From Runella sp. SP2 (lineage in GTDB: Bacteria; Bacteroidota; Bacteroidia; Cytophagales; Spirosomataceae): a stretch of 64,000 nucleotides of DNA. The notes beneath the pieces are model-generated. The model saw nothing but the letters and a program-made list of their open reading frames with translations. It had not been told where the DNA came from and did no database searches. Both the position numbers and the translations under genes were made by a program. Each line of letters begins with the position of its first letter. Positions within the stretch are counted from its first letter, which is position 1. Shown piece by piece: positions 27,122 to 34,690 of the stretch. The stretch covers positions 1,116,001-1,180,000 of the forward strand of contig NZ_CP031030.1 in the NCBI RefSeq assembly GCF_003711225.1, in the 5' to 3' direction.

Positions 27122-27895
27122 ATGAAAAAAATCTATTTTTTTATAGCAATCACTTGCTGGTTGATGGGTTGTGGAAACAACCCATCGCCCTTGAATAATG
27201 TTGGCCCCAAAATCAGCGAGATACGCGAAAATGGAAAACTGCAAATGGCGTTTTTGTACAACAAACAAGGGTATGTTACAGAAATCCAAAAGTACTACTC
27301 GGATGGGCGTAACGTCTGGGAATCATGGCGTTATGAATATGAAGGGAGTCGGGTCGTCAAACAAGAATATTGGTCGTCGCATCCGCTTCATCTAAGTACG
27401 TTTCCCGCGCCAGGTAAGCCGCTTGCCCTGCAATGGGCTACTAAATACGAGTACGCCTCTAACCAGCCTTATCCTTCCAAAGTCATTACGTATTCGATGA
27501 ACAACCCCAAAGAAGTCAGTTCGTATCAATTGAATAGCTACGATAATTCGGGGAGACTCCTGAAAAGTGAAAGGTTTACGCCCGATGGGCAAACGAATGG
27601 TGTATCGGTCTATGAATACGACCAACGGGGAAATTTGCTTTTTTGGGGAGGTTCGTATTGGGAGTATGACACCAAGCCAAGCCCTTTGCGGAAGCTGAAT
27701 GTTCCTTATTGGAACCCAAGTTGGCCAAGTCCGAACAACGTAACGGCCAATTTTAGCTTAGATGCCAGCGGAAACAAAGCCAACGTATGGCGGTATGAAT
27801 ACACCTACGACGCCGTTTCGGGTTTTCCTGCAACCTATAAACTGTATGTGGACAACAAATTTATGGCCGATGGAGAATACGTCTATGAGCCATAG
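27122..27895 (+). CDS. Lipoprotein with YD-like repeats, function unknown
   Basis: About 257 residues with an SPII signal (IAITCWLMGCGNN). The body contains repeated YEY segments (WRYEYEGSRVVKQEY, TKYEYASNQPYPSK, SVYEYDQRGNLLFW, WRYEYTYDAVSGFP), similar in style to YD/RHS-type or DUF4595-like beta structures. The ATG at 27122 (MKKIYFF) is preferred; the frame from 27062 begins directly after the AraC stop. 62 bases downstream of the AraC gene. Confidence 0.72.
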   Translation: MKKIYFFIAITCWLMGCGNNPSPLNNVGPKISEIRENGKLQMAFLYNKQGYVTEIQKYYSDGRNVWESWRYEYEGSRVVKQEYWSSHPLHLSTFPAPGKPLALQWATKYEYASNQPYPSKVITYSMNNPKEVSSYQLNSYDNSGRLLKSERFTPDGQTNGVSVYEYDQRGNLLFWGGSYWEYDTKPSPLRKLNVPYWNPSWPSPNNVTANFSLDASGNKANVWRYEYTYDAVSGFPATYKLYVDNKFMADGEYVYEP

Positions 27896-27924
27896 GTGGA
27901 GAATGGAATACTTCATCGAAGATT

Positions 27925-27970
27925 TTAGCACACGGATAGCTCAGATTTGACACGGATTTTAAGGATGTAT
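27925..27970. repeat. Degenerate CACGGAT-type intergenic repeat
   Basis: CACACGGATAGCTCAG and GACACGGATTTTAAGGAT are two degenerate copies of a CACGGAT word, in the same style as the other short repeats in this window. No gene here. Confidence 0.45.
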
Positions 27971-28017
27971 TTGATGTTTGTTTTTTAATTTGCCAAATAA
28001 TCAAGTTGTTCTCCAAA

Positions 28018-28827
28018 ATGAAAATATGCTTCATTGCCCTGATGCTGTGCAGTACGGCTGCGGAATATGCCCGTGCCCAGTCGTTTAAAGTCGTTGCTTT
28101 TTTTACGGGTAAAAACGACCAAGCGCACGTCAGTTTTGTCAAAGAAGCAAATCGTTTCTTTCCAAAAATGGCGGAAAAGTACCATTTTCAATACGATACC
28201 ACTTCCAACTGGGATAACCTAAACGCTGATTATTTGTCTAATTATCAGGTAGTTTTGTTTTTGGATACGCGCCCCGATAAACCAAGCCAACGGCAGGCAT
28301 TTGAAGAATACATGAAAAAAGGAGGGGCGTGGATTGGCTTTCATTTTGCCGCTTTTGCCCTAACACCGTCTAAGTTTCCGCAAGATTGGAATTGGTACCA
28401 TGACACATTTTTGGGAGCGGGGCAATACAAGAGCAATACGTGGCGGCCAACATCGGCGATGCTTAAAGTCGAAACCAAAAAGCACTTTTCAACCAAAAAT
28501 CTCCCCACAACTTTTACCACATCCCCCAACGAATGGTACCGCTGGGAGCATGACTTACGGCAAAATCCAGACATTGAAATTCTGTTGTCGATTGACCCCG
28601 CTAGTTTTCCGTTGGGAACGGGGCCTAAGCCGCACGAGATTTGGCACAGTGGCTATTATCCAGTGGCGTGGCGCAATAAAAACTACCGAATGTTGTACCT
28701 CAATATGGGACACAACGACATTGACTACGAAAACAAAACCAACAAAGAATTGTCGTTTACGTTTGAAAACGAAACCCAAAACCGTTTTGTAATGAATGCA
28801 CTATTGGGTTTTGGGAAAGGGAAGTAA
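28018..28827 (+). CDS. ThuA domain exported protein
   Basis: About 269 residues with a signal peptide (CFIALMLCSTAAEYARAQ). ThuA-like (class I glutamine amidotransferase-like) fold: VVAFFTG at the first strand, LSNYQVVLFLDT, FEEYMKKGGAWIGFHFA, WYHDTFLGAG and the C-terminal HEIWHSGYYPVAW...LYLNMGHND. ThuA proteins take part in disaccharide (for example trehalose) metabolism and are common in Bacteroidota secretomes; the substrate here is unknown. The ATG at 28018 is used. Confidence 0.87.
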   Translation: MKICFIALMLCSTAAEYARAQSFKVVAFFTGKNDQAHVSFVKEANRFFPKMAEKYHFQYDTTSNWDNLNADYLSNYQVVLFLDTRPDKPSQRQAFEEYMKKGGAWIGFHFAAFALTPSKFPQDWNWYHDTFLGAGQYKSNTWRPTSAMLKVETKKHFSTKNLPTTFTTSPNEWYRWEHDLRQNPDIEILLSIDPASFPLGTGPKPHEIWHSGYYPVAWRNKNYRMLYLNMGHNDIDYENKTNKELSFTFENETQNRFVMNALLGFGKGK

Positions 28828-28849
28828 GCATAACAACGGTGCTGATTTG

Positions 28850-29215
28850 TTACTCTGACATTTCGTAGATGGATTTTCTGTACTCAATTCCCCATTGAGC
28901 TATTTCATCAATGATACGCTCTAAGGTTTTTCCGTATTCGGTCACTTCGTATTCGACCGTAATGGGCTTGGTATCGAGCACAGTACGGCGTATCAGATGG
29001 TTCATTTCCATGTCTTGCAATTCTTTTGAAAGCATTTTTGCCGCAATACCATCTACTTCTCTCAATAAATCCATAAAACGCATTTTCTCACCTTGCATGA
29101 GTGTGCCCAAAATGTGGATTTTCCATTTCCCCGATAGTATTTCCATCGTGTCTTTAATAGCCCCAATGCGAGTTTTGCAAATGGCCGTGGTGTTTAGACT
29201 TGCTTTCTTTTTCAT
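28850..29215 (-). CDS. HxlR-family transcriptional regulator
   Basis: 121-residue winged-helix protein: MEILSGKWKIHILGTLMQGEKMRFMDLLREV, then LSKELQDMEMNHLIRRTV, as in MarR-like HxlR regulators. A Cys at residue 13 (TAICKTRIG) may be redox-sensitive, as in some HxlR proteins (inference). Divergent from a DsbA/FrnE-like gene; a tandem direct repeat in the shared promoter region is the likely operator. Confidence 0.93.
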   Translation of the reverse strand: MKKKASLNTTAICKTRIGAIKDTMEILSGKWKIHILGTLMQGEKMRFMDLLREVDGIAAKMLSKELQDMEMNHLIRRTVLDTKPITVEYEVTEYGKTLERIIDEIAQWGIEYRKSIYEMSE

Positions 29216-29260
29216 GCTTCACAGTTCAAAATGGTAGAACAAAGGTATCACAAATGGAGA

Positions 29261-29296
29261 TAGTTTCTAAAGGGAAAGTAGTTTCTAAAAGGAAAC
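29261..29296. promoter_or_regulatory. Tandem direct repeat, candidate HxlR operator
   Basis: Two nearly identical 18-base copies, TAGTTTCTAAAGGGAAAG (29261-29278) and TAGTTTCTAAAAGGAAAC (29279-29296), lie head to tail between hxlR and dsbA-like genes, just upstream of the -7 box at 29325. Confidence 0.6.
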
Positions 29297-29324
29297 GCAT
29301 ACTACTTAAAAACGATGGTTGCGC

Positions 29325-29332
29325 TACTTTTG
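29325..29332 (+). promoter_or_regulatory. Putative -7 box (TACTTTTG) of the DsbA-like gene
   Basis: TACTTTTG matches TAnnTTTG, 68 bases before the ATG at 29400 and 29 bases after the tandem direct repeat, a plausible arrangement for HxlR control. Confidence 0.5.
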
Positions 29333-29399
29333 CAGTGGTTTTATGAACAAGTTAATGAATGTGCTTTTGGGGTACATATTTCTTGACAATCAACTCAAA

Positions 29400-30395
29400 A
29401 TGAAAATATTTAGTACCGCAATTGTCTTGGCAAGCGTTTTTTTGAATTGCCAAGCACAACAAAAAAACAAAACAATGGCCAACGAAACAGTAAACAGCAA
29501 CCCGCTTTTGTGCGACCCAGTAGAAGGAATTTGTGGACTTCCCGATGCAACCGATAACCTGAAAGTTGCCACTACGCAGACCCAAAAACCAGTGAAGGTG
29601 GTTTATTTTACTGACCCTATTTGTTCTTCGTGTTGGGGAATAGAACCACAGCTACGAAAACTAAAATTGGAATACGGAAACAGTATCGAAATCGAATACC
29701 GCATGGGAGGCTTGTTGCCCGATTGGAGCTACAACAGCGGCGGAATTAGTAAGCCCTCAGACGTAGCGCATCACTGGGACGAAGTGAGCGTGCATTACGA
29801 TATGCCCATCGACGGTGACGTTTGGTTAGAAGCCCCTTTGCATTCGTCGTATCCGCCGTCGATTGCCTTCAAAGCAGCGCAAATGCAGAGTAACGAAAAG
29901 GCGATTTTGTTTTTAAGAGAAATACGGGAAATGGTTTTTTTACAGAAGAAAAACATCACCCAATGGGAACACCTCGCCGCCGCTGCGAAAAAAGTAGGGT
30001 TAGACGTGGCACAGCTAAAAACCGATTTTGAAGGTAAAGCCAACGCGCTTTTTGAGGAAGATTTGCGCGTAGCCAAAGCGTACGGGGTTAGGGGATTCCC
30101 AACCATGTTTTTTGCAACCAACGGGGGGAGCCAAGAAACTGTGTATGGTACAAAGCCTTATATTTTCTACGAAACAGCCGTGTTGAGACTGCACGAGGCA
30201 GCGACCAAAAACGAGTACGATAAAACTTGGGAAACCCTCTTTAAAAAGTATCAATCGTTGACAGCGAAAGAGTTTTCGGTGCTTTCCAATACCCCACGGA
30301 ATGAAAGCGAAAAAGTATTAAATGAGCTTTCTGACCAAGGAATTTTGACAAAAATCACCACCAAAAATGGGGCTATTTGGAGAAATGAGCCGTAG
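29400..30395 (+). CDS. DsbA/FrnE-family thioredoxin-fold lipoprotein
   Basis: 331 residues. Signal with lipobox-like LASVFLNCQAQ, then a thioredoxin fold interrupted by a helical insertion: VYFTDPICSSCWG (CxxC active site, CSSC) and the cis-Pro loop GVRGFPTMFF. Typical FrnE/DsbA-like disulfide isomerase layout, with a C-terminal extension of about 90 residues. The longer frame from a TTG at 29319 would start upstream of the promoter box, so the ATG at 29400 is chosen. Divergent from hxlR, suggesting control by a redox or electrophile signal (inference). Confidence 0.87.
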   Translation: MKIFSTAIVLASVFLNCQAQQKNKTMANETVNSNPLLCDPVEGICGLPDATDNLKVATTQTQKPVKVVYFTDPICSSCWGIEPQLRKLKLEYGNSIEIEYRMGGLLPDWSYNSGGISKPSDVAHHWDEVSVHYDMPIDGDVWLEAPLHSSYPPSIAFKAAQMQSNEKAILFLREIREMVFLQKKNITQWEHLAAAAKKVGLDVAQLKTDFEGKANALFEEDLRVAKAYGVRGFPTMFFATNGGSQETVYGTKPYIFYETAVLRLHEAATKNEYDKTWETLFKKYQSLTAKEFSVLSNTPRNESEKVLNELSDQGILTKITTKNGAIWRNEP

Positions 30396-30410
30396 TGCGT
30401 CTTTCGTCAA

Positions 30411-31754
30411 TTAGAAATCAAGCGCTACTTGGTACCTTTCATTGATGTATTTTTCGAGTGCCGTGATGGCGGTTTCAAAGTTTTGGGGGTTTCTTAAATG
30501 GCTATACGGAGGCGCTTCCACGCCCGTTCCTGCAAAATAAGGCTGCAAAATCGCTCTGTGTTTCTGGATATAAGCCCCCATCACTTGGGGATTAAAATCT
30601 TTCTGGATAAATTCCTTCACGGCTGCTTTGTAATACGCAAAATAGGCGGGGTCGTCGATGATATATCGTATCAAAGGCCACTGACTCGTCACCTCTTTCA
30701 TGTCCATACTGAGGGCAAAGCGCGAATTGTTAGAACCACCTCGCATTTGAAACGATAGGTTGAGATCGTAAGGAATCCAATGCAGGACGCTGTCGGTATT
30801 GGCTAAGAAATAGTTGTGCGTCAAAACCCCGTACGAATCCCAATTGCCGACTGTGTTGTTGACAGCCAAGTACCTCAAAAACTCCTTGACGTCAAGTATT
30901 GTCTCTAACTCCTTCTTCCATTGCGCATTGTCGCTGACGCGTAAAGGGCTATTGAGGGTTGTAATCAGTTGTTTTACATCCGAGTAGTCGGCCAACGTTT
31001 GATTGTTTTGTTTTTCAAATTGGCTAGTAATAAACTGCTGCATATTCGACTCGGGCTTATATACGTTGCCCATTTTTTTGCCGCTTTGCGTTTCTACCAT
31101 GTGTTCTTCCACAGTCTCAATCGCCTGATATACCCCGCAGTTGCGCAAGCCTTGCCCAAAATCAATCACTACCTTATAATAAGCGACTTTGCAGGCCATG
31201 ACGCCATTGTTTCGGAAGAGATGGGTGAGTAATTTTTCTCTCAGAAAAGAGTCGTCGCCATAGCTTGGCGCAAACGAAAGTTCTTGAAAGCCATAAAAAC
31301 GTTGATTTTTGATTTCGGGGTTTTGGTCTTCCCACTCGTCGAATTTGAGTTTAAACGGTAGTTTATAAATGCCACTACGCCACGAACCATTGAGTGATGC
31401 GTTGCCTTTGAGGCGAAAACCCACCTTTTTCCAGGTAAGGTCGCTTTGTTGAACTTGGGCTTGGACAAAAATGGGGTCGCCATACACCGCGTCTAAAGGC
31501 GCACCCACGGGTGGAGTCATGCCTGGAATGGTGCTAGCGCTGCCAAATTTGCGCGCCGTGCGCCATTCCATGTCTTTCTGGATTTTATCCCAGTTTTCCT
31601 TGCCTAGTTGGATGGTGATGGTACGCACCTGATCCTCAGGAAAAACCCAAGCGTAATCTGGGGTTTTGCTGAATTGGGCAGGGAAAATATCAGCGTCGTT
31701 TTTGCAACCGATAAAAACGACAATTAACAAACAAAGGAGAATTTTACCATTCAT
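30411..31754 (-). CDS. CotH kinase family lipoprotein
   Basis: 447 residues with a lipoprotein signal (LLIVVFIGCKND). CotH features: VRTITIQLGKENW, GFRLKGNASL, YKLPFKLKFDEW, FLREKLLTHLFRNNG, CGVYQAIETVEE, NTVGNWDSYGVLTHNYFLA and WIPYDLNLSF. Members are atypical secreted protein kinases or structural spore-coat proteins; in Bacteroidota they are exported and uncharacterised. Ends 16 bases from the convergent DsbA-like gene. Confidence 0.87.
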   Translation of the reverse strand: MNGKILLCLLIVVFIGCKNDADIFPAQFSKTPDYAWVFPEDQVRTITIQLGKENWDKIQKDMEWRTARKFGSASTIPGMTPPVGAPLDAVYGDPIFVQAQVQQSDLTWKKVGFRLKGNASLNGSWRSGIYKLPFKLKFDEWEDQNPEIKNQRFYGFQELSFAPSYGDDSFLREKLLTHLFRNNGVMACKVAYYKVVIDFGQGLRNCGVYQAIETVEEHMVETQSGKKMGNVYKPESNMQQFITSQFEKQNNQTLADYSDVKQLITTLNSPLRVSDNAQWKKELETILDVKEFLRYLAVNNTVGNWDSYGVLTHNYFLANTDSVLHWIPYDLNLSFQMRGGSNNSRFALSMDMKEVTSQWPLIRYIIDDPAYFAYYKAAVKEFIQKDFNPQVMGAYIQKHRAILQPYFAGTGVEAPPYSHLRNPQNFETAITALEKYINERYQVALDF

Positions 31755-31859
31755 GTGAGTAGGGGCAAGGCTTGCGGTAGTAAGGAAAGTCGGGGTTGTT
31801 CTCTACTCACATGAGCTAATTTTTTTATCGAAAAAGCACGATAATGGATTGGCTGTGCC

Positions 31860-31882
31860 TTTTTTGCTACGAAGATGGCACA
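31860..31882 (+). repeat. 23-bp direct repeat, left copy
   Basis: TTTTTTGCTACGAAGATGGC and flanking bases recur exactly near 33436-33457. The two copies bracket the erythromycin-esterase-like gene, about 1.58 kb apart. Confidence 0.8.
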
Positions 31883-31919
31883 CTAAGAATAGCTAACCTT
31901 GCTCAGAAGAAATTTTTCT

Positions 31920-33233
31920 TTAATTATTATTTTTTGTAATTTCTTTGAAACTTATTGCTGTGCATCCTTCTATGTTTCTGATAAAGACTATACCATCAAA
32001 AATCTTGTTCCATTGGTAGTTCAAATTCATGTGTTGCGAGTTTTCAAAAGAACCTTTCATTGAGAATGTCTTTTGGTTTAACTTTAACTTGTTAAACTCG
32101 CTCCAGTCAACAAACGCAAACTCCCATTTTTTATTTATCCATGTTTCAAAACTATTCTTTTTAGGTTTTTGTGCGTGTATAGGGTATTGAATCGTAGCAG
32201 CCCATTTAGAAGTTGCATAATAGGAAGTAAAGCCTATTGAATAATATGGATATGGATTCATAGTTTTGTCGCCTAAATAGTGTCCAGTCATTACTAGGTT
32301 ATTCCTATTATCATTTAACTCATTAATAGATTTCATAATGTGGGCGTTGTGAGCCCAAACAATAACTTTTTGATTTGGATATTTGTGTTCTAAAAGCCAC
32401 ATTAAATTATTAAACATTTGTCTATCTCTGTATATATGCTTTGTTGAATTATTCTCTTTTTTTTGAAGAAATGGAAGGATATTTAGAAAGGAAGATTCTA
32501 CATTTCGGATGATGTTTAATTCTTCCAAACTTAAATCCTTGAGCGACTTCTCTTTTAATAGATTTTTCAAGGCGTTTAATCCGCTTTCACATCCATTAGG
32601 ATTAGCTTTTTGTCCATTAAAAAATGTCGTTGATAAGTTGTCAAGGGTGATTTTTGCATTTAGCGAATCTTGTTTACTCTCAACGAGTTTGAAAAGTATT
32701 TTGGTTAGCCTAGTTTCTAAGTTAGTAAAAGTGTAATTGCTCTGATTTTGACAATCCATTCCTGCAATAATTAAGGGATTTGGCGTGGTGTGTGTTTGAG
32801 GAATATAGTCATAAAAAAAAGAGCTTGCATTTTTACACCACGACCATAATCCTAATAGATTATGAAAAATAAAATAATTAAGTGAATCTTTTGATTTAGA
32901 TTTTATATTTTCAAATCCATAGGTTAATCCAAAAAAATCGTTCTCAAAAACTACAATATTAAATCCTTTTTTTTCATGCAAATAGCGAATAATTCTTCCT
33001 TTCGCCTCAAAGGTCGTTCCATCGCCGTGCATTTGTTCCCCTAATGCGACTATTCTAGCATTTCCAATAGCTTTCCCTAGGGGTTCTAAATCGGTAAAAT
33101 CATTATCATTTATTTCGATACTTTTGATTTGGATAGCTTTGGTTTGGACATGTTTTTTTAAAGATTTTTGCCCATGTAAAGATATATTAATCAAAAAAAT
33201 AATCGTCAGTAGTGTGAGTTTTTTCAGTAACAT
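31920..33233 (-). CDS. Erythromycin esterase-family exported protein
   Basis: 437 residues with a signal peptide ([14 protein letters not shown]). EreA/EreB-type motifs: [20 protein letters not shown] (GExxHG), [20 protein letters not shown] and [10 protein letters not shown]. Family enzymes hydrolyse macrolide lactones, but many homologues have unknown substrates, so resistance should not be assumed. The gene is visibly more AT-rich than its neighbours and lies between copies of a 23-bp direct repeat, suggesting acquisition. Upstream sequence carries a terminator and a gene remnant. Confidence 0.85.
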   Translation of the reverse strand: MLLKKLTLLTIIFLINISLHGQKSLKKHVQTKAIQIKSIEINDNDFTDLEPLGKAIGNARIVALGEQMHGDGTTFEAKGRIIRYLHEKKGFNIVVFENDFFGLTYGFENIKSKSKDSLNYFIFHNLLGLWSWCKNASSFFYDYIPQTHTTPNPLIIAGMDCQNQSNYTFTNLETRLTKILFKLVESKQDSLNAKITLDNLSTTFFNGQKANPNGCESGLNALKNLLKEKSLKDLSLEELNIIRNVESSFLNILPFLQKKENNSTKHIYRDRQMFNNLMWLLEHKYPNQKVIVWAHNAHIMKSINELNDNRNNLVMTGHYLGDKTMNPYPYYSIGFTSYYATSKWAATIQYPIHAQKPKKNSFETWINKKWEFAFVDWSEFNKLKLNQKTFSMKGSFENSQHMNLNYQWNKIFDGIVFIRNIEGCTAISFKEITKNNN

Positions 33234-33293
33234 AGAATTGAATAATGAAGCTAACCAATGTCAACCAACGAGTGGATAAATACGCCACCATCT

Positions 33294-33391
33294 CCACAAA
33301 AATAATAAAAAAACGGCGTCTATCCCTAAAATGTCAGGAATAGACGCCGTGCTATTTTAAGCCACAGACCTACCGCACCACAGGCACCAAA
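33294..33391. repeat. Duplicated terminator segment, copy 1
   Basis: About 98 bases nearly identical to 34594-34690, exactly 1300 bases apart. Includes the hairpin GGCGTCTAT / ATAGACGCC (33315-33348) with a T run on the minus strand, and the last codons of a GH127-like frame. Copy 2 is the real terminator of the GH127 gene. Confidence 0.85.
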
Positions 33392-33445
33392 ACCGCTATT
33401 TCGGAAGGGCAGGAGTAGAGGTGGAGGGTTTTATCTTTTTTGCTA
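33371..33445 (-). pseudogene. Remnant of the 3' end of a GH127-like gene
   Basis: On the minus strand the stretch reads KTLHLYSCPSEIAVLVPVVR followed by a stop. The GH127 protein encoded at 34671-36686 ends SEMTIWVPVVR, followed by the same terminator. The resemblance of the last ten residues plus the shared terminator indicates a leftover C-terminal coding end. The rest of the gene is absent; the remnant meets the 23-bp direct repeat at its 5' side. Exact original family membership (GH127 or another glycosidase with this tail) is uncertain. Confidence 0.55.
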
Positions 33446-33457
33446 CGAAGATGGCAC
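33436..33457 (+). repeat. 23-bp direct repeat, right copy
   Basis: Second copy of the TTTTTTGCTACGAAGATGGC repeat also present at 31860-31882, inside or at the border of the gene remnant. Confidence 0.8.
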
Positions 33458-33521
33458 CTTTCTGAGGCTGGTAGTAGCGGTTTGGATTGAAATCTGGTGG
33501 GTAGTTTTTGAGTGGATGGAG

Positions 33522-34385
33522 TCAGTTCGGAATGATTTCAACAACTAATCTGGCGGGTTCAACTTTCGAGTCGGCATATCTTGTTTTCCAAATTGGATTT
33601 TTTCCAATGCCTTGAATTGTTGAGTTACTTCTAATATTGTCGCCTGTATCAAAAACATAATAGGCAACATTTTGCAATACTCCCGCTACTTCACCTGGGT
33701 CATAGCCAATAAATCGGCACTCAAAATCTGGAATTCCGAATGCATGAAGTCCAATGGTATCCATTAAAATTTCACCCTGACCACCATTTGAAATATTGAA
33801 CATTCTGATATTCATTGCTCCATAAAGTAATGCGCCTTGTTCTGAATCGCAGACTTCTAAAAAGTCTGATGGCTCAAGTAGTTTGTCGCTGTTACGGAAA
33901 TAAATTACTGATGGACTGGTCACTCGAACAACTGCACATATAAATTTTTGAAAGTATTCAAGTCTTGCTTGGTGTGGTAACGTTCTTGACATCAGGTCAG
34001 TCAAATTGACTTCAAAATTGCATTTTTCCATGGCGGTTTTAGAATGCTCCCAGTGCCAGGATTGTTGAAATGCTTTTTCAAACTTGTCAATATTTGATTT
34101 TTGATCAAGTTCAAAAATCACACCTTGTGCTGGAATAGAAGCATCTTTCAATGCTATCATGTATTCTGGAAAGAAAAATGCGAGTGGTGATTTATCATCA
34201 GCAGTATTTACTTCTTTAAATCTTAATTTTAGCTCATCCAAAATCTGTTGTTTGTCAATTTCTGGTTTGTTTTCGTAGAAAAGGCTTACAAATTGAAGTT
34301 CTGGTTGGTTAAGAACAAGCTCATTTTGAGTTTGTTGAGTTGAAGTTTCTTGTGGTTTTTTTTTGAAAATATCAAATAGTCCCAT
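33522..34385 (-). CDS. DUF4261 domain protein
   Basis: 287 residues, cytosolic. After MGLFDIFKKKP and a Gln/Thr-rich linker comes a domain with FVSLFYENKPEIDKQQI, PLAFFFPEYMIALKDASIPAQG, SWHWEHSKTAMEKC, and the C-terminal DTIGLHAFGIPDFECRFIG and DTGDNIRS. The pattern matches DUF4261, found in many bacteria and sometimes in immunity-like contexts; function unknown. AT-rich relative to the sugar genes. Stands alone between duplicated terminators. Confidence 0.78.
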   Translation of the reverse strand: MGLFDIFKKKPQETSTQQTQNELVLNQPELQFVSLFYENKPEIDKQQILDELKLRFKEVNTADDKSPLAFFFPEYMIALKDASIPAQGVIFELDQKSNIDKFEKAFQQSWHWEHSKTAMEKCNFEVNLTDLMSRTLPHQARLEYFQKFICAVVRVTSPSVIYFRNSDKLLEPSDFLEVCDSEQGALLYGAMNIRMFNISNGGQGEILMDTIGLHAFGIPDFECRFIGYDPGEVAGVLQNVAYYVFDTGDNIRSNSTIQGIGKNPIWKTRYADSKVEPARLVVEIIPN

Positions 34386-34593
34386 AAACGAAAATAAAAG
34401 TTAAAAGCATTCGTAATATTGTCATTTTATAAAATACCCGCTAATGTTTTGAGGCTGGTACAGGCAGGGGTTTTGTGATTAAACTTCATTTTCATAATTG
34501 TTATTGAGAGTTGCTAACTTATTTCTTACGTCTGTTGGTACTTTCAGACTTTCTGTGCCGTGATGCATTACAAGGGGGCAAACCTCACTCCCT

Positions 34594-34690
34594 CCACAAA
34601 AATAACAAAAAAACGGCGTCTATCCCTAAAATGTCAGGAATAGACGCCATACTATTTTAAACCACCAATCCTACCGCACAACAGGCACCC
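34594..34690. repeat. Duplicated terminator segment, copy 2 (terminator of GH127)
   Basis: Hairpin GGCGTCTAT / ATAGACGCC (34615-34649) with a poly-T run on the minus strand, immediately after the GH127 stop at 34671. It closes the long minus-strand sus operon. Near-identical to 33294-33391. Confidence 0.85.

Noticed and set aside
31920-33233. Macrolide resistance gene
   Set aside because: Only the erythromycin-esterase fold is supported; many homologues have other substrates, so resistance is not claimed.
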